Assembly (NCBI GenBank): GCA_030643245.1
Contig: DAOWME010000003.1
Location: forward strand, 1 to 38,224
Origin: Deltaproteobacteria bacterium
Lineage (GTDB): Bacteria > Desulfobacterota > UBA8473
Direction of reading: 5' to 3'
Length of the DNA stretch: 38,224 nucleotides
Below, piece by piece: positions 19,010 through 28,406 of the stretch (positions are counted from its first letter, which is position 1; each line of letters opens with the position of its first letter). Under the pieces are notes generated by a model. The model was not told the origin of the DNA, did no database searches, and was given only the letters and a program-made list of their open reading frames with translations. Made by a program: the position numbers and the translations under genes.

Positions 19010-20278
19010 ATGGCGGATACTAACATTTCTGGTGAAAAGCCCATACTCGTCATTGGAGGGGGTATGAGCGGCTTGACAACGGCCCTCGAGGCTGCGGAAG
19101 CAGGCGCTAAAGTCGTCATCGTGGAAAAAGAGCCTTTTCTCGGCGGAAGGGTGGCCAGGATCAACAAATACTACACCAAACTTTGCCCCCCGAGCTGTGG
19201 ACTGGAGATCAACTTCAGGAGGATGAAGAAAAATCCAAATATCAATTGCTATACTTTGGCGGAGGTAGAATCGGTTTCCGGTGCGGAAGGGGATTACGAT
19301 GTGTCCATAAAGGTGAACCCCAGGTACGTGAATGAGAAATGCACGGCCTGCGGAAAATGCGCAGAGGTATGTGTCACTGAGGTCACGAATGACTTCAACC
19401 TCGGCATGAATAAGACGAAAGCCGCTTACCTTCCTCATTATATGGCATTCCCCATGAGGTATGTCCTCGCCCCTGAGATCATCGGAACGGATGACGCAAA
19501 GAGGTGTCTGGATGCGTGCGCATACGACGCCATCGACCTCGATATGCAACCGGAGACTGTGAGAGTAAAGGTAGGGGCCATAGTTGTGGCCACAGGCTGG
19601 GAGCCTTACGACGCCGCAAAGATAGACAACCTCGGTTTCGGAACATGTGAAAACGTTATAACCAATGTCATGATGGAGCGGCTGGCGGCTCCCAACGGGC
19701 CCACGGAAGGGAAAATATTGCGGCCATCTGATGGAAAAGAGGTGAAGAAGGTTATTTTCGCCCAGTGTGCGGGTTCGAGGGATGAAAATCATCTCCCGTA
19801 TTGTTCCGGCGTATGCTGTCTCGCATCCCTGAAACAGGCCACGTATGTAAGAGACCAATATCCTGAATCCGAGGCTACGATTTTTTATATAGATGTGAGG
19901 GCCCTCGGGAGGTATGAAGATTTCTATCAACAGGTGGAGAGTGATGACAAGGTGTCCCTTATCAAGGGAAAGGTGGCAAAGGTAGAAGAAGACCCCGGCA
20001 CCAAGGACCCCATAGTGGAGGTGGAAGACACGCTGTTAGGTGAGAAGATCAAGGCCCAGGCAGATCTCGTTGTTTTGGCGACGGGGATAGTCCCCAATAC
20101 GCTGGGAAATAAGATCCCCGTGGACATAACCTGTGATGATTTTGGCTTTATGGTTTCTGATCCGGAGAAGCCGGGTGTATATGCAGCCGGGTGCGCCAAG
20201 AGACCTACAGGGGTTGCAGACTCGGTTCAGGATGCAACAGGAGCAGCCCTTAAGGCCATTCAAAGTATAAGGAGGTAA
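19010..20278 (+). CDS. qmoA: QmoA, HdrA-like flavoprotein
   Basis: HdrA-type FAD motif (ILVIGGGMSGLTTALEAAEAG), order before qmoB. Confidence 0.95.
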   Translation: MADTNISGEKPILVIGGGMSGLTTALEAAEAGAKVVIVEKEPFLGGRVARINKYYTKLCPPSCGLEINFRRMKKNPNINCYTLAEVESVSGAEGDYDVSIKVNPRYVNEKCTACGKCAEVCVTEVTNDFNLGMNKTKAAYLPHYMAFPMRYVLAPEIIGTDDAKRCLDACAYDAIDLDMQPETVRVKVGAIVVATGWEPYDAAKIDNLGFGTCENVITNVMMERLAAPNGPTEGKILRPSDGKEVKKVIFAQCAGSRDENHLPYCSGVCCLASLKQATYVRDQYPESEATIFYIDVRALGRYEDFYQQVESDDKVSLIKGKVAKVEEDPGTKDPIVEVEDTLLGEKIKAQADLVVLATGIVPNTLGNKIPVDITCDDFGFMVSDPEKPGVYAAGCAKRPTGVADSVQDATGAALKAIQSIRR

Positions 20279-20280
20279 CC

Positions 20281-22518
20281 ATGGACAAAAAGATCGGGGT
20301 TTATATATGTAGTGGTTGTGGAATAGGCGAGGCCCTCGACATCGATGCTCTGGCCGAAGTGGCCACTTCCGAATACAGCGTTCCCATATGCAAAAATCAC
20401 ACTGCGTTGTGCGGGAAAGAAGGGGCCGCCCTTATAGAAGGCGACATGAAAAAAGAAGGGGTGAATACCGTGGTCATTGCCGCGTGTTCGCCCAGGGAGA
20501 AGACCGAGGTCTTCTCATACGACCCTACTACAATCTCCATGGAAAGGGTAAATCTGAGGGAGCACGTCATATGGTGCCACCCTCCGAATGATGAAGATAC
20601 ACAGATGCTTGCAGAAGACTACATGCGGATGGGGCTTGTTAAGGCAGAAAAGATGGAGCCTCTTGAGCCTTTCAGCGAGGAGATAGACAGGACCATTCTC
20701 GTGGTGGGTGGCGGAATAACGGGGATAACATCAGCCCTCGATGCTGCAAAGGCAGGATCCGATGTGGTTCTGGTTGAGAAAAAGCAAGAGCTTGGCGGCT
20801 GGATGGCCAAGCTTTGGAAGGAGTATCCGAAAACGCCGCCTTATACGGATATACAGGAGACAGGCATAGATTCCATGATCAATGAGGTGAAATCCAACAC
20901 AAAGATCAAGGTCTATACCGGCGCCAAGATAGAGAAGACAGAAGGCAGCCCTGGTATGTTTGATGTCACCATAAGCCAAAACGGTAGCTCCGATACAGTG
21001 CGGGTGGGGGCCATAGTGGAGGCTGCGGGCTGGCAGCCCTACGATGCCACAAAACTCGGACACCTCGGTTTTGGGAAGTCTCCGAATGTGGTAACGAATA
21101 TCATGGTGGAAGAGATGGCATCGAATGGGAAGTTTGCCAGGCCCTCCGACGGGAAAGAGGCGAAGAGTGTGGTGTTTATCCAGTGCGCAGGGTCGAGGGA
21201 TAAGGACCACTTGCCCTACTGCTCTTCTTATTGCTGTCTCACTTCACTTAAGCAGGCCAAATATATAAGAGACCACGATAGTGATGCAAAGGTCTACATC
21301 ATTTATAAAGATATGAGAACCCTCGGTCAGAATGAGATCTTTTACAAGAAGGTACAGGAAGATGAGGGTATCTTTCTGACAAAGGGCGAGGTTGTGAGCG
21401 TGTCCGAAGATCCCGGAAATAACCTTGTCATAGATGTGGATAATACCCTTCTTGGAGAGAAGATCCAGGTGAAGGCCGAGATGGTGGTCCTGGCAACGGG
21501 CATGGTCCCCTCGGTTGGTATAAAGGTTGAGGGTGCGATTGTAGGAGAACCCGAGGAAGCCGCCGAGGAAAAAAAGAAAGAAGATGAAGAGGAGCCAACG
21601 GATATCATAATACCGTCCGACACCTTAAACCTAACCTACAGACAGGGGCCCGAACTACCCGCGTTGAAGTATGGGTTTCCTGACTCTCACTATATATGCT
21701 TTCCTTATGAGACGCGAAGGACAGGCATCTATGCCGCCGGGTGCGGCAGACAGCCCATGGACAGCGCTGCGTGTATCGATGATGCGGCCGGAGCCACGCT
21801 CAAGGCCATACAGTGCCTTGAATTGACTGCCCAGGGCAAGGCGGTCCATCCGAGGTCCTGGGATATGAGTTATCCGGATCTATACATGTCGCGGTGCACT
21901 CAGTGTAAGAGGTGCACGGAAGAATGCCCGTTCGGCATGTATAATGAGGATGAGAAGGGCAACCCGCTACCGAACCCCACGAGGTGTCGAAGGTGCGGCA
22001 TATGCATGGGCTCATGCCCGGAGAGGATAATATCCTTCAAGGATTACTCAGTCGATATTATAGGCTCAATGGTAAAGGCCATAGAGGTGCCCGAAGAAGA
22101 TGAGGAAAAACCGAGGGTTGTAGCGTTCCTCTGTGAAAATGATGCCTATCCGTCAATGGATATAGTGGGTCGAAAACGTATTTCCTATAATCCTTACATA
22201 AGGGTAATCCCCCTAAGGTGTTTAGGGAACGTTAATCTCGTGTGGGTCGCCGATGCTCTTTCAAAGGGTATCGATGGGATTCTTCTCGTCGGGTGCAAGT
22301 ACGGCGACGATTATCAGTGTCACTATATTAAAGGCAGCGAACTGGCGAATTACAGGCTGGAAAAGATAAAGGAGACCCTCGACAGGCTTGTGCTCGAGTC
22401 TGAGAGGGTGCGGGTCCTCGAATTGTCCATCGATGAATACGACAAGTTGCCGGGGATTTTTGATGATTTCATGGAGACAATAGAAGAGGTGGGTCCAAAC
22501 CCGTATAAGGGTTTCTAA
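20281..22518 (+). CDS. qmoB: QmoB, HdrA/MvhD-like flavoprotein
   Basis: 745 aa; FAD domain, two 4Fe-4S motifs (CTQCKRCTEECPFG; CRRCGICMGSCPE), C-terminal MvhD-like region. Confidence 0.95.
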   Translation: MDKKIGVYICSGCGIGEALDIDALAEVATSEYSVPICKNHTALCGKEGAALIEGDMKKEGVNTVVIAACSPREKTEVFSYDPTTISMERVNLREHVIWCHPPNDEDTQMLAEDYMRMGLVKAEKMEPLEPFSEEIDRTILVVGGGITGITSALDAAKAGSDVVLVEKKQELGGWMAKLWKEYPKTPPYTDIQETGIDSMINEVKSNTKIKVYTGAKIEKTEGSPGMFDVTISQNGSSDTVRVGAIVEAAGWQPYDATKLGHLGFGKSPNVVTNIMVEEMASNGKFARPSDGKEAKSVVFIQCAGSRDKDHLPYCSSYCCLTSLKQAKYIRDHDSDAKVYIIYKDMRTLGQNEIFYKKVQEDEGIFLTKGEVVSVSEDPGNNLVIDVDNTLLGEKIQVKAEMVVLATGMVPSVGIKVEGAIVGEPEEAAEEKKKEDEEEPTDIIIPSDTLNLTYRQGPELPALKYGFPDSHYICFPYETRRTGIYAAGCGRQPMDSAACIDDAAGATLKAIQCLELTAQGKAVHPRSWDMSYPDLYMSRCTQCKRCTEECPFGMYNEDEKGNPLPNPTRCRRCGICMGSCPERIISFKDYSVDIIGSMVKAIEVPEEDEEKPRVVAFLCENDAYPSMDIVGRKRISYNPYIRVIPLRCLGNVNLVWVADALSKGIDGILLVGCKYGDDYQCHYIKGSELANYRLEKIKETLDRLVLESERVRVLELSIDEYDKLPGIFDDFMETIEEVGPNPYKGF

Positions 22519-22545
22519 GTGTAAACCGACGATACCTCACGGGGT

Positions 22546-22679
22546 CATAATCTGTCGCAATTTCAGCGAGTAATGAGCATGGAGCGCAAGGCGCGAAAGT
22601 GTGTAATCTCCGGTCCATATTGAAAGCCCGCACAACACAGCATTTGGCGCTCAGGGCCGATGAAAACGCGCAACTTATG
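22546..22679. repeat. Imperfect inverted-repeat element between qmoB and qmoC
   Basis: CATAATCTGTCGCAATTTCA vs (revcomp of right end) CATAAGTTGCGCGTTTTCA. Confidence 0.5.
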
Positions 22680-22717
22680 GCCGTATAAGGTATAAACTTT
22701 ACATTGAGGTGAAAAAA

Positions 22718-23854
22718 ATGGCGGACAGACAGCTCATAGAACCAGACATGAATTTTGTCAAGAAGATAGAAGACTTTGGCGGAGATACGCTGAAGAAGTG
22801 TTTTCAGTGCGCCACATGTTCTGTCGTGTGTAAGCTATCCCCTGAAAATAATCCGTTCCCCAGAAAAGAGATGTTATGGGCGGGCTGGGGGTTGAAGGAC
22901 AGGCTGGTAACTGACCCGGATATATGGCTCTGCCACCAGTGCAACGATTGTTCTGCATATTGTCCAAGAGGCGCAAAACCAGGGGACGTTCTGGCCGCCG
23001 TCAGAAATTACAGTTTTATGCACTACGCCTTTCCGAGCATTCTTGGCAAGGCACTGAGCGATTCAAAGTTTCTTCCCATTCTCCTCGGCATCCCGGTGGT
23101 TATCCTCCTCTTTCTTATGGGGATTGCGGGCCATCTCAATATACCTCAGGGAGAAATCGTATTTGAGAAATTTGTCCCTCATTATATCGTTGACCCCCTC
23201 TTTATCACGGTCTCCATATTGATGTTCATATCGCTCATTGTGGGGGTTACCAGGTTCTGGAATGGCATGAAGCAGGGTGTTCATCCCAGTGTATCTAAAA
23301 AAGTACCTGTAGGGGATTTCGTAAAGCTACACGTGATCCCAACCCTTGTTGATATCTTTAAGCACTCGAAATTTATGAAGTGCGACAGGAATCGATGGCG
23401 GTACATTGCCCACCTGCTTATCTTTTATTCGTTCATAGCTCTCGCGATGGTGACGGGGATTGTCTTTCTGGGTTTATACTTTCTCGGATTTGAACACATG
23501 CTGCCCCTTGCCCAGTGGAACCCCGTAAAACTCCTGGCAAATGCGGGCGCTATTGCTCTATTCGTGGGCTGCACCATCGTCATTTCCAACAGACTCAAGG
23601 AGGAAGAAAAGAAGAGCAAAAGCACATACTTTGACTGGGTATTCATAATGGTGGTCTATTTCATAGCCATCTCAGGGATACTCACCGAACTCACCAGGTT
23701 GGCCCATCTGGCCGGGCTGGCCTACTCGTTATATTTTGTTCACCTTGTCCTGGTATTTTATCTCCTGGCCTACCTGCCGTTCTCCAAATTTGCTCACATG
23801 ATTTATCGAACCGTGGCCCTGGTCTATTCGAGCTATTCCGGGAGAGAAGGTTAA
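22718..23854 (+). CDS. qmoC: QmoC, HdrC/HdrE-like membrane subunit
   Basis: CFQCATCSVVCK, CHQCNDCSAYCPRG then multi-TM cytochrome b region. Confidence 0.95.
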   Translation: MADRQLIEPDMNFVKKIEDFGGDTLKKCFQCATCSVVCKLSPENNPFPRKEMLWAGWGLKDRLVTDPDIWLCHQCNDCSAYCPRGAKPGDVLAAVRNYSFMHYAFPSILGKALSDSKFLPILLGIPVVILLFLMGIAGHLNIPQGEIVFEKFVPHYIVDPLFITVSILMFISLIVGVTRFWNGMKQGVHPSVSKKVPVGDFVKLHVIPTLVDIFKHSKFMKCDRNRWRYIAHLLIFYSFIALAMVTGIVFLGLYFLGFEHMLPLAQWNPVKLLANAGAIALFVGCTIVISNRLKEEEKKSKSTYFDWVFIMVVYFIAISGILTELTRLAHLAGLAYSLYFVHLVLVFYLLAYLPFSKFAHMIYRTVALVYSSYSGREG

Positions 23855-23965
23855 AGGAGTATAAGAGGGAAAGCAAAGAATAAATAGAAAAGCAAGGTCT
23901 TGTATAAAACAAGTCCGTGAGAATAATAATTCTTAACAACGAAGTGTAGAAAAAGGAGGAGTGTG

Positions 23966-25147
23966 ATGATTAAGCCGTTCGGATCCGACAAACTAAACCC
24001 GTTGTATGTTTCTGATGATGCAAAACGCGAAGCGCTGATCAAGGAGGCTGAAGGATTACCTTCTGTAGTAATGTCTTCCGCTGCAGCCGGAAACGCCGTC
24101 ATGTTGGGTTCCGGTTACTTTAACCCCCTGACGGGATACATGAACCTCGCCGATTCCAAAAGCGTTGCAGAGAAGATGCAGACCACTTCCGGTTTGCTCT
24201 GGCCGGCGCCTATCGTGAATGTACTAAAAGATGTATCCGCTATCAAAGGCGCCAAACGCATTGCCCTTCGTGATCCCAATGTTGAAGGGAACCCGGTTTT
24301 GGCCATCCAGGACGTGGAAGCTATCGAAGAGGCGAGCGCAGATGATATGAAGATGATAACAGAGAAGGTTTTCCTTACCACGGATGAGAATCATCCCGGG
24401 GTTGCAGCCTTCAATTCAGTTGGCAATTTTTTCGTTTCCGGTCCTATCCAGGTATTGAGCTATTCTTATTTCAAGACTGACTTCCCCGAGACATTTAATA
24501 CCGCAGTAGAACTCCGGGACCACATTGAGAAGCATGGGTGGAAAGAGGTTTGTGCCTTCCAGACCCGTAACCCGATGCACAGGGCACATGAAGAGCTGGT
24601 CAAGATGGCCATGAAGGAGTATAATGCGGATGGCGCTATCATTCACATGCTGCTTGGGAAACTGAAACCGGGTGACATCCCTGCCGATGTTCGGGATGCC
24701 GCTATACGAAAGATGGCGGAACTCTACTTCGAGCCCAATTCACTGGAGATATCGGGCTACGGTTTTGACATGCTCTACGCAGGTCCCCGCGAGGCTGTGC
24801 TACACGCAATATTCCGGCAAAATATGGGCGCTACCGTGCTGATCGTTGGACGTGACCACGCAGGTGTGGGGGACTATTATGGCGGATTTGACGCACAGGC
24901 CATATTTGACGAGGTTCCTGAGGGGGCCCTCGATATAAAGATATTCAAGGGCGATCACACAGTGTGGTGCAAAAAGTGTAAAAATGTCGTGATGATGCGT
25001 GATTGTCCCCATGGCAAGGACGACTACATCATGCTTTCAGGAACAAAGGTTCGCGAAATGCTGGCCGCCGGTCAAGAGCTGCCTCCGGAATTCTCACATC
25101 CGGAAGTGGCACATATACTCATGGGCTATTATAAGAATAGCGACTAA
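23966..25147 (+). CDS. sat: Sulfate adenylyltransferase
   Basis: 393-394 aa; QTRNPMHRAHEEL and GRDHAGVGDYYGGFDAQ motifs. Confidence 0.98.
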   Translation: MIKPFGSDKLNPLYVSDDAKREALIKEAEGLPSVVMSSAAAGNAVMLGSGYFNPLTGYMNLADSKSVAEKMQTTSGLLWPAPIVNVLKDVSAIKGAKRIALRDPNVEGNPVLAIQDVEAIEEASADDMKMITEKVFLTTDENHPGVAAFNSVGNFFVSGPIQVLSYSYFKTDFPETFNTAVELRDHIEKHGWKEVCAFQTRNPMHRAHEELVKMAMKEYNADGAIIHMLLGKLKPGDIPADVRDAAIRKMAELYFEPNSLEISGYGFDMLYAGPREAVLHAIFRQNMGATVLIVGRDHAGVGDYYGGFDAQAIFDEVPEGALDIKIFKGDHTVWCKKCKNVVMMRDCPHGKDDYIMLSGTKVREMLAAGQELPPEFSHPEVAHILMGYYKNSD

Positions 25148-25170
25148 AACCCGCGGCCTCTATAAACTGG

Positions 25171-25217
25171 AACGCCCTGAGAATACCTTAACGGTCATGT
25201 CTTAGGGCGTTTTTGTT
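25171..25217 (+). terminator. Rho-independent terminator after sat
   Basis: AACGCCCTGAGA...TCTTAGGGCGTTTTTGTTT. Confidence 0.8.
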
Positions 25218-25294
25218 TCGACGTCTGGATTAAATACCCTTCAGCCGTTCCACAGTAAGACGTTCTTATCGCATTTAGGTTACGGAGTTTGGGA

Positions 25295-25819
25295 TCAATC
25301 GTGTAAGAGCTTAATGGCCTCTTGGAGCTTGTCATTACTTGCAGTCATTAGCCTGTCTTTAAGCTTTGCCCTCAGATCCTCAGTTTTACCCTCCTCCACT
25401 TGTTCAAGTCCCAGGGCTTTCTGTATCTTTCCTATATATTCTGAAGGCACCACCGGTTTTTCAATATAGGAATGGGGACCCACAAGGGCCTTTTCAGCCT
25501 TGAGTTTCATGAAATCTTCTTTTCCCAGCTCGTCATGGGCGTGAGCCGTAACAACAATAAAGGGGATGTTTGACCATTCCGGGTTTTTTTGCAAATAGGA
25601 GAGTAATTTAAGCCCTCCCATTTTGGGCATCACAAGATCGAGAGAAATCAGGTCGGGTTTGGAATCACTAATCCTCTCCAGGGCGTGCTTCCCGTTGTTT
25701 GCGGTTATGACATTGAACCCGGAATCCTCCAGTACGGTTTTCAGGAATAATTGGATATCAGGTTCATCGTCTACAACAAGGATTGTCTTATTCTTTATAT
25801 CATCCATTTGGCCCTCCAC
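25295..25819 (-). CDS. Single-domain response regulator (REC) with short C-terminal tail
   Basis: KTILVVDDEPDIQLFLKTVLED...DLISLDLVMPKMGG...VVTA...IEKP. Confidence 0.92.
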   Translation of the reverse strand: MEGQMDDIKNKTILVVDDEPDIQLFLKTVLEDSGFNVITANNGKHALERISDSKPDLISLDLVMPKMGGLKLLSYLQKNPEWSNIPFIVVTAHAHDELGKEDFMKLKAEKALVGPHSYIEKPVVPSEYIGKIQKALGLEQVEEGKTEDLRAKLKDRLMTASNDKLQEAIKLLHD

Positions 25820-25867
25820 AAAACATAAAAGGTTAGATGCTCTGTTAACTCAACAGAGTGTAACTTC

Positions 25868-27688
25868 TTAAGAACGATCTTTCTCTTCAATTGGAGATGG
25901 CAAACGGTTCCTGGGAAATTCCAGCGCAAAGACCGATCCTTTCCCGAGTGTTGATTTGAAGGATACCTTCCCCCCATGTGCATTGACCATCTTCCTCGTC
26001 ACGAGCAGACCCAAGCCCGTACCCTGTCCGGAACCCTTTGTTGTAAAAAAGCTGGTGAAGACCTTTTTCTTGACCTCATAATCCATGCCGCATCCATTGT
26101 CCTTTATTTCATAACAGATAGTATCGTTTTTTTCAAACAAAGAAAAGGTTATCTTGGGCTTTTTTCTAGTGCTCATAAGACAGGCGTCAATAGCATTAGA
26201 AACCAGGTTGGCAAGACATGTGTGTATACCGTGGGGGTCCATGGGGGCCTCCGCTATATCTTCCTGTAATTCTGTAGAGAATACTATCCCCGATCGTTCG
26301 ATGGTATCTTTATAAAGGTCAACAATATCAGTTGCCATGAAATATGGGCGCGTCAATTCCACCTTGAGGGCGGTTCCCCTTGAAAAACTCAGGAACTCTT
26401 TTACAAAAGAGGAGATTTTTTCGATATTATTTTCGAGCATGCCCCAGCCTTGTTTGACCAATTCATTGTTGTCCCTCTTCATACCGGAGTTAACAACATA
26501 CATACCACCTTCAAGCCCCATGAGAACGTTTTTTATGCCATGGGCAAGCCCGGCCACGGTTTGTCCGACAGCAGCCAGACGTTCCGCCTCAAGCATTTCG
26601 TTTTCCAGTTGCTTTATCTTGCTGAGGTCTTGAAAAAACATTACCTTACCAACATCCTGATCATCCTTTCTCAACCGTGTGCCTGAAAATACTATCGGGA
26701 TACTATTTCCTTTGCGGTCCGTTATTTCACCCTCTCTCAGCATTACAGCGCCATCATTTCGTTCAAGTTCCTTCAAGAATTCACTGGGATATATCTCTTT
26801 CTCAGACATTTTCCCGAGAACTTTTGTTTTGGGATACTTAATCAGGTTTTTCGCTGAAGGGTTATAGATATTTATTATTCCATCTCTATTGCTGGCGATA
26901 ATGCCATCGATGGCATTGTCAATTGTAATTTGTTGAAATTCCAAGGTTTCCTTTAAGCGATCCTCCAACAGGAAGGTCTCTGTTATGTCAATGGCCATTT
27001 CGATCACATAATTTACCTGCCGATCTTCTTTAGAATATGGCGTTGTAGTGACCATATAGATAACTTTATGTCCTTTTTTGTCGTAACCCTCCTGCAGGGA
27101 ATGGTGGGTTCTTCCATCTTTGAAGACCATCTTGGCCGGACATTTTTCACAGATTTCTTTCCTCTTCTTATAGATGTCAAAACAATATTTCCCGGCATCT
27201 TTTCCAAAGGTATTTTGGAAATGCCTGTTGCTGTTTACCACTTCAAAATTCCGGTTAATTACAGTTATATAACACGGAACATTGTCGAAGATTGTCCTGT
27301 ATTCCTTTTGAATCCGCGCCCTCTCAGTAACATCTGTTGACATCTCAATGATATGAGTTATTTCTCCACTCGAATCCCGATAAGGAGATATGTGAACGAG
27401 ACTATACCGAAGGTTGCCTTCCAAATCTCGCCTTTCCTCTTCAGAAACCCTGGTCTTTCCGTCAATAAATGTCTTGGAGGCAAAACAATGTGGGCATTTT
27501 CTTTTTCTATGCTTGTATACCTCAAAGCATCTTTTTCCTTCCCAGGCTCCAAATGTCTCAACAAATTTCTTGTTTGCGTCGACAATCATGTATTTTTTGT
27601 CGATGACAGCAATACTTGTGGGAACTTGATTAAATAAGTCAAAATCCGTCCATTTCTTGGAGTTGATCTCTTTCATACTTATTGACAC
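25868..27688 (-). CDS. PAS-domain sensor histidine kinase
   Basis: Three PAS-like segments, H-box GLAHGIKNVL, HATPase (NAIDACL, DNGCGMD, GTGLGLLV). Confidence 0.93.
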   Translation of the reverse strand: MSISMKEINSKKWTDFDLFNQVPTSIAVIDKKYMIVDANKKFVETFGAWEGKRCFEVYKHRKRKCPHCFASKTFIDGKTRVSEEERRDLEGNLRYSLVHISPYRDSSGEITHIIEMSTDVTERARIQKEYRTIFDNVPCYITVINRNFEVVNSNRHFQNTFGKDAGKYCFDIYKKRKEICEKCPAKMVFKDGRTHHSLQEGYDKKGHKVIYMVTTTPYSKEDRQVNYVIEMAIDITETFLLEDRLKETLEFQQITIDNAIDGIIASNRDGIINIYNPSAKNLIKYPKTKVLGKMSEKEIYPSEFLKELERNDGAVMLREGEITDRKGNSIPIVFSGTRLRKDDQDVGKVMFFQDLSKIKQLENEMLEAERLAAVGQTVAGLAHGIKNVLMGLEGGMYVVNSGMKRDNNELVKQGWGMLENNIEKISSFVKEFLSFSRGTALKVELTRPYFMATDIVDLYKDTIERSGIVFSTELQEDIAEAPMDPHGIHTCLANLVSNAIDACLMSTRKKPKITFSLFEKNDTICYEIKDNGCGMDYEVKKKVFTSFFTTKGSGQGTGLGLLVTRKMVNAHGGKVSFKSTLGKGSVFALEFPRNRLPSPIEEKDRS

Positions 27689-28095
27689 CCATTGATCGGT
27701 TCCTGTCGTTTCGTCACCAATGATTTAACCGGCAGGAAGACAGGACATGACCGGCAGAATTCCATCTTTTCCCCCCAATTTTTGTGGGCTATTCCCTGAC
27801 AAATCGTTCCGTTAATGAACCAGCATAAATGCCCAGAGTGAAATTCCCAGGCAGGACATTTTCTTTTCTTCTCAGGAGGACAATTTTCTACTTCCCAACA
27901 CAACCTCAATGGTGTTTCCTTTGCATGCTTCATGACAAGTAGATATAGTATCTGACGTTCTATATTGCTGGGGATCTTACGCCATCCCTGTTCAAAGCTC
28001 TGGACTGACCTCAGCGACACCCCCATAAGTTCAGCCATCTGTTTTTGGGTTTTATCCAGGTTCGAGCGTATGGTCAAGAATTCCTTGCTATCCAT
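27679..28095 (-). CDS. XRE-type HTH regulator with Cys/Trp-rich C-terminal domain
   Basis: MDSKEFLTIRSNLDKTQKQMAELMGVSLRSVQSFEQGWRKIPS (HTH) then CWEVENCPPEKKRKCPAWEF...CWFINGTICQG...FCRSCPVF. The longer ORF-track start lies in repeat A. Confidence 0.85.
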   Translation of the reverse strand: MDSKEFLTIRSNLDKTQKQMAELMGVSLRSVQSFEQGWRKIPSNIERQILYLLVMKHAKETPLRLCWEVENCPPEKKRKCPAWEFHSGHLCWFINGTICQGIAHKNWGEKMEFCRSCPVFLPVKSLVTKRQEPINGCQ

Positions 28096-28164
28096 AATCA
28101 ACCGGTAAGGGAGATTAGTTTGCGTCCGCAAATTCTTTATACATCTGTGGGCTTTTCTCTTCGA

Positions 28165-28376
28165 CTTAAGGACGGGGACGAAATAACTTCCCCATTTGTG
28201 CATCTCATCTTCAGGCCATCCCCCGATCGGGGTCGAGGACAGGCTTTGCCCGATCTTCAAACACAAAATCCTCAAAATAGTTCGACTATTCCTGCGGTTT
28301 TGCGTTTTCAGATCAAACAAATCTAACCTAAATCTGAGCGCCAACTTGAGGAAGTTACTTCGTCCCCGTCCCTAAG
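28165..28376 (+). repeat. Palindromic repeat family A, copy 2 (complete)
   Basis: Ends CTTAAGGACGGGGACGAAATAACTTCC / GGAAGTTACTTCGTCCCCGTCCCTAAG (27-bp TIRs, 2 mismatches). Confidence 0.93.
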
Positions 28377-28406
28377 GCTTTCAATACTTTTTCCCAGGGG
28401 GAACAT

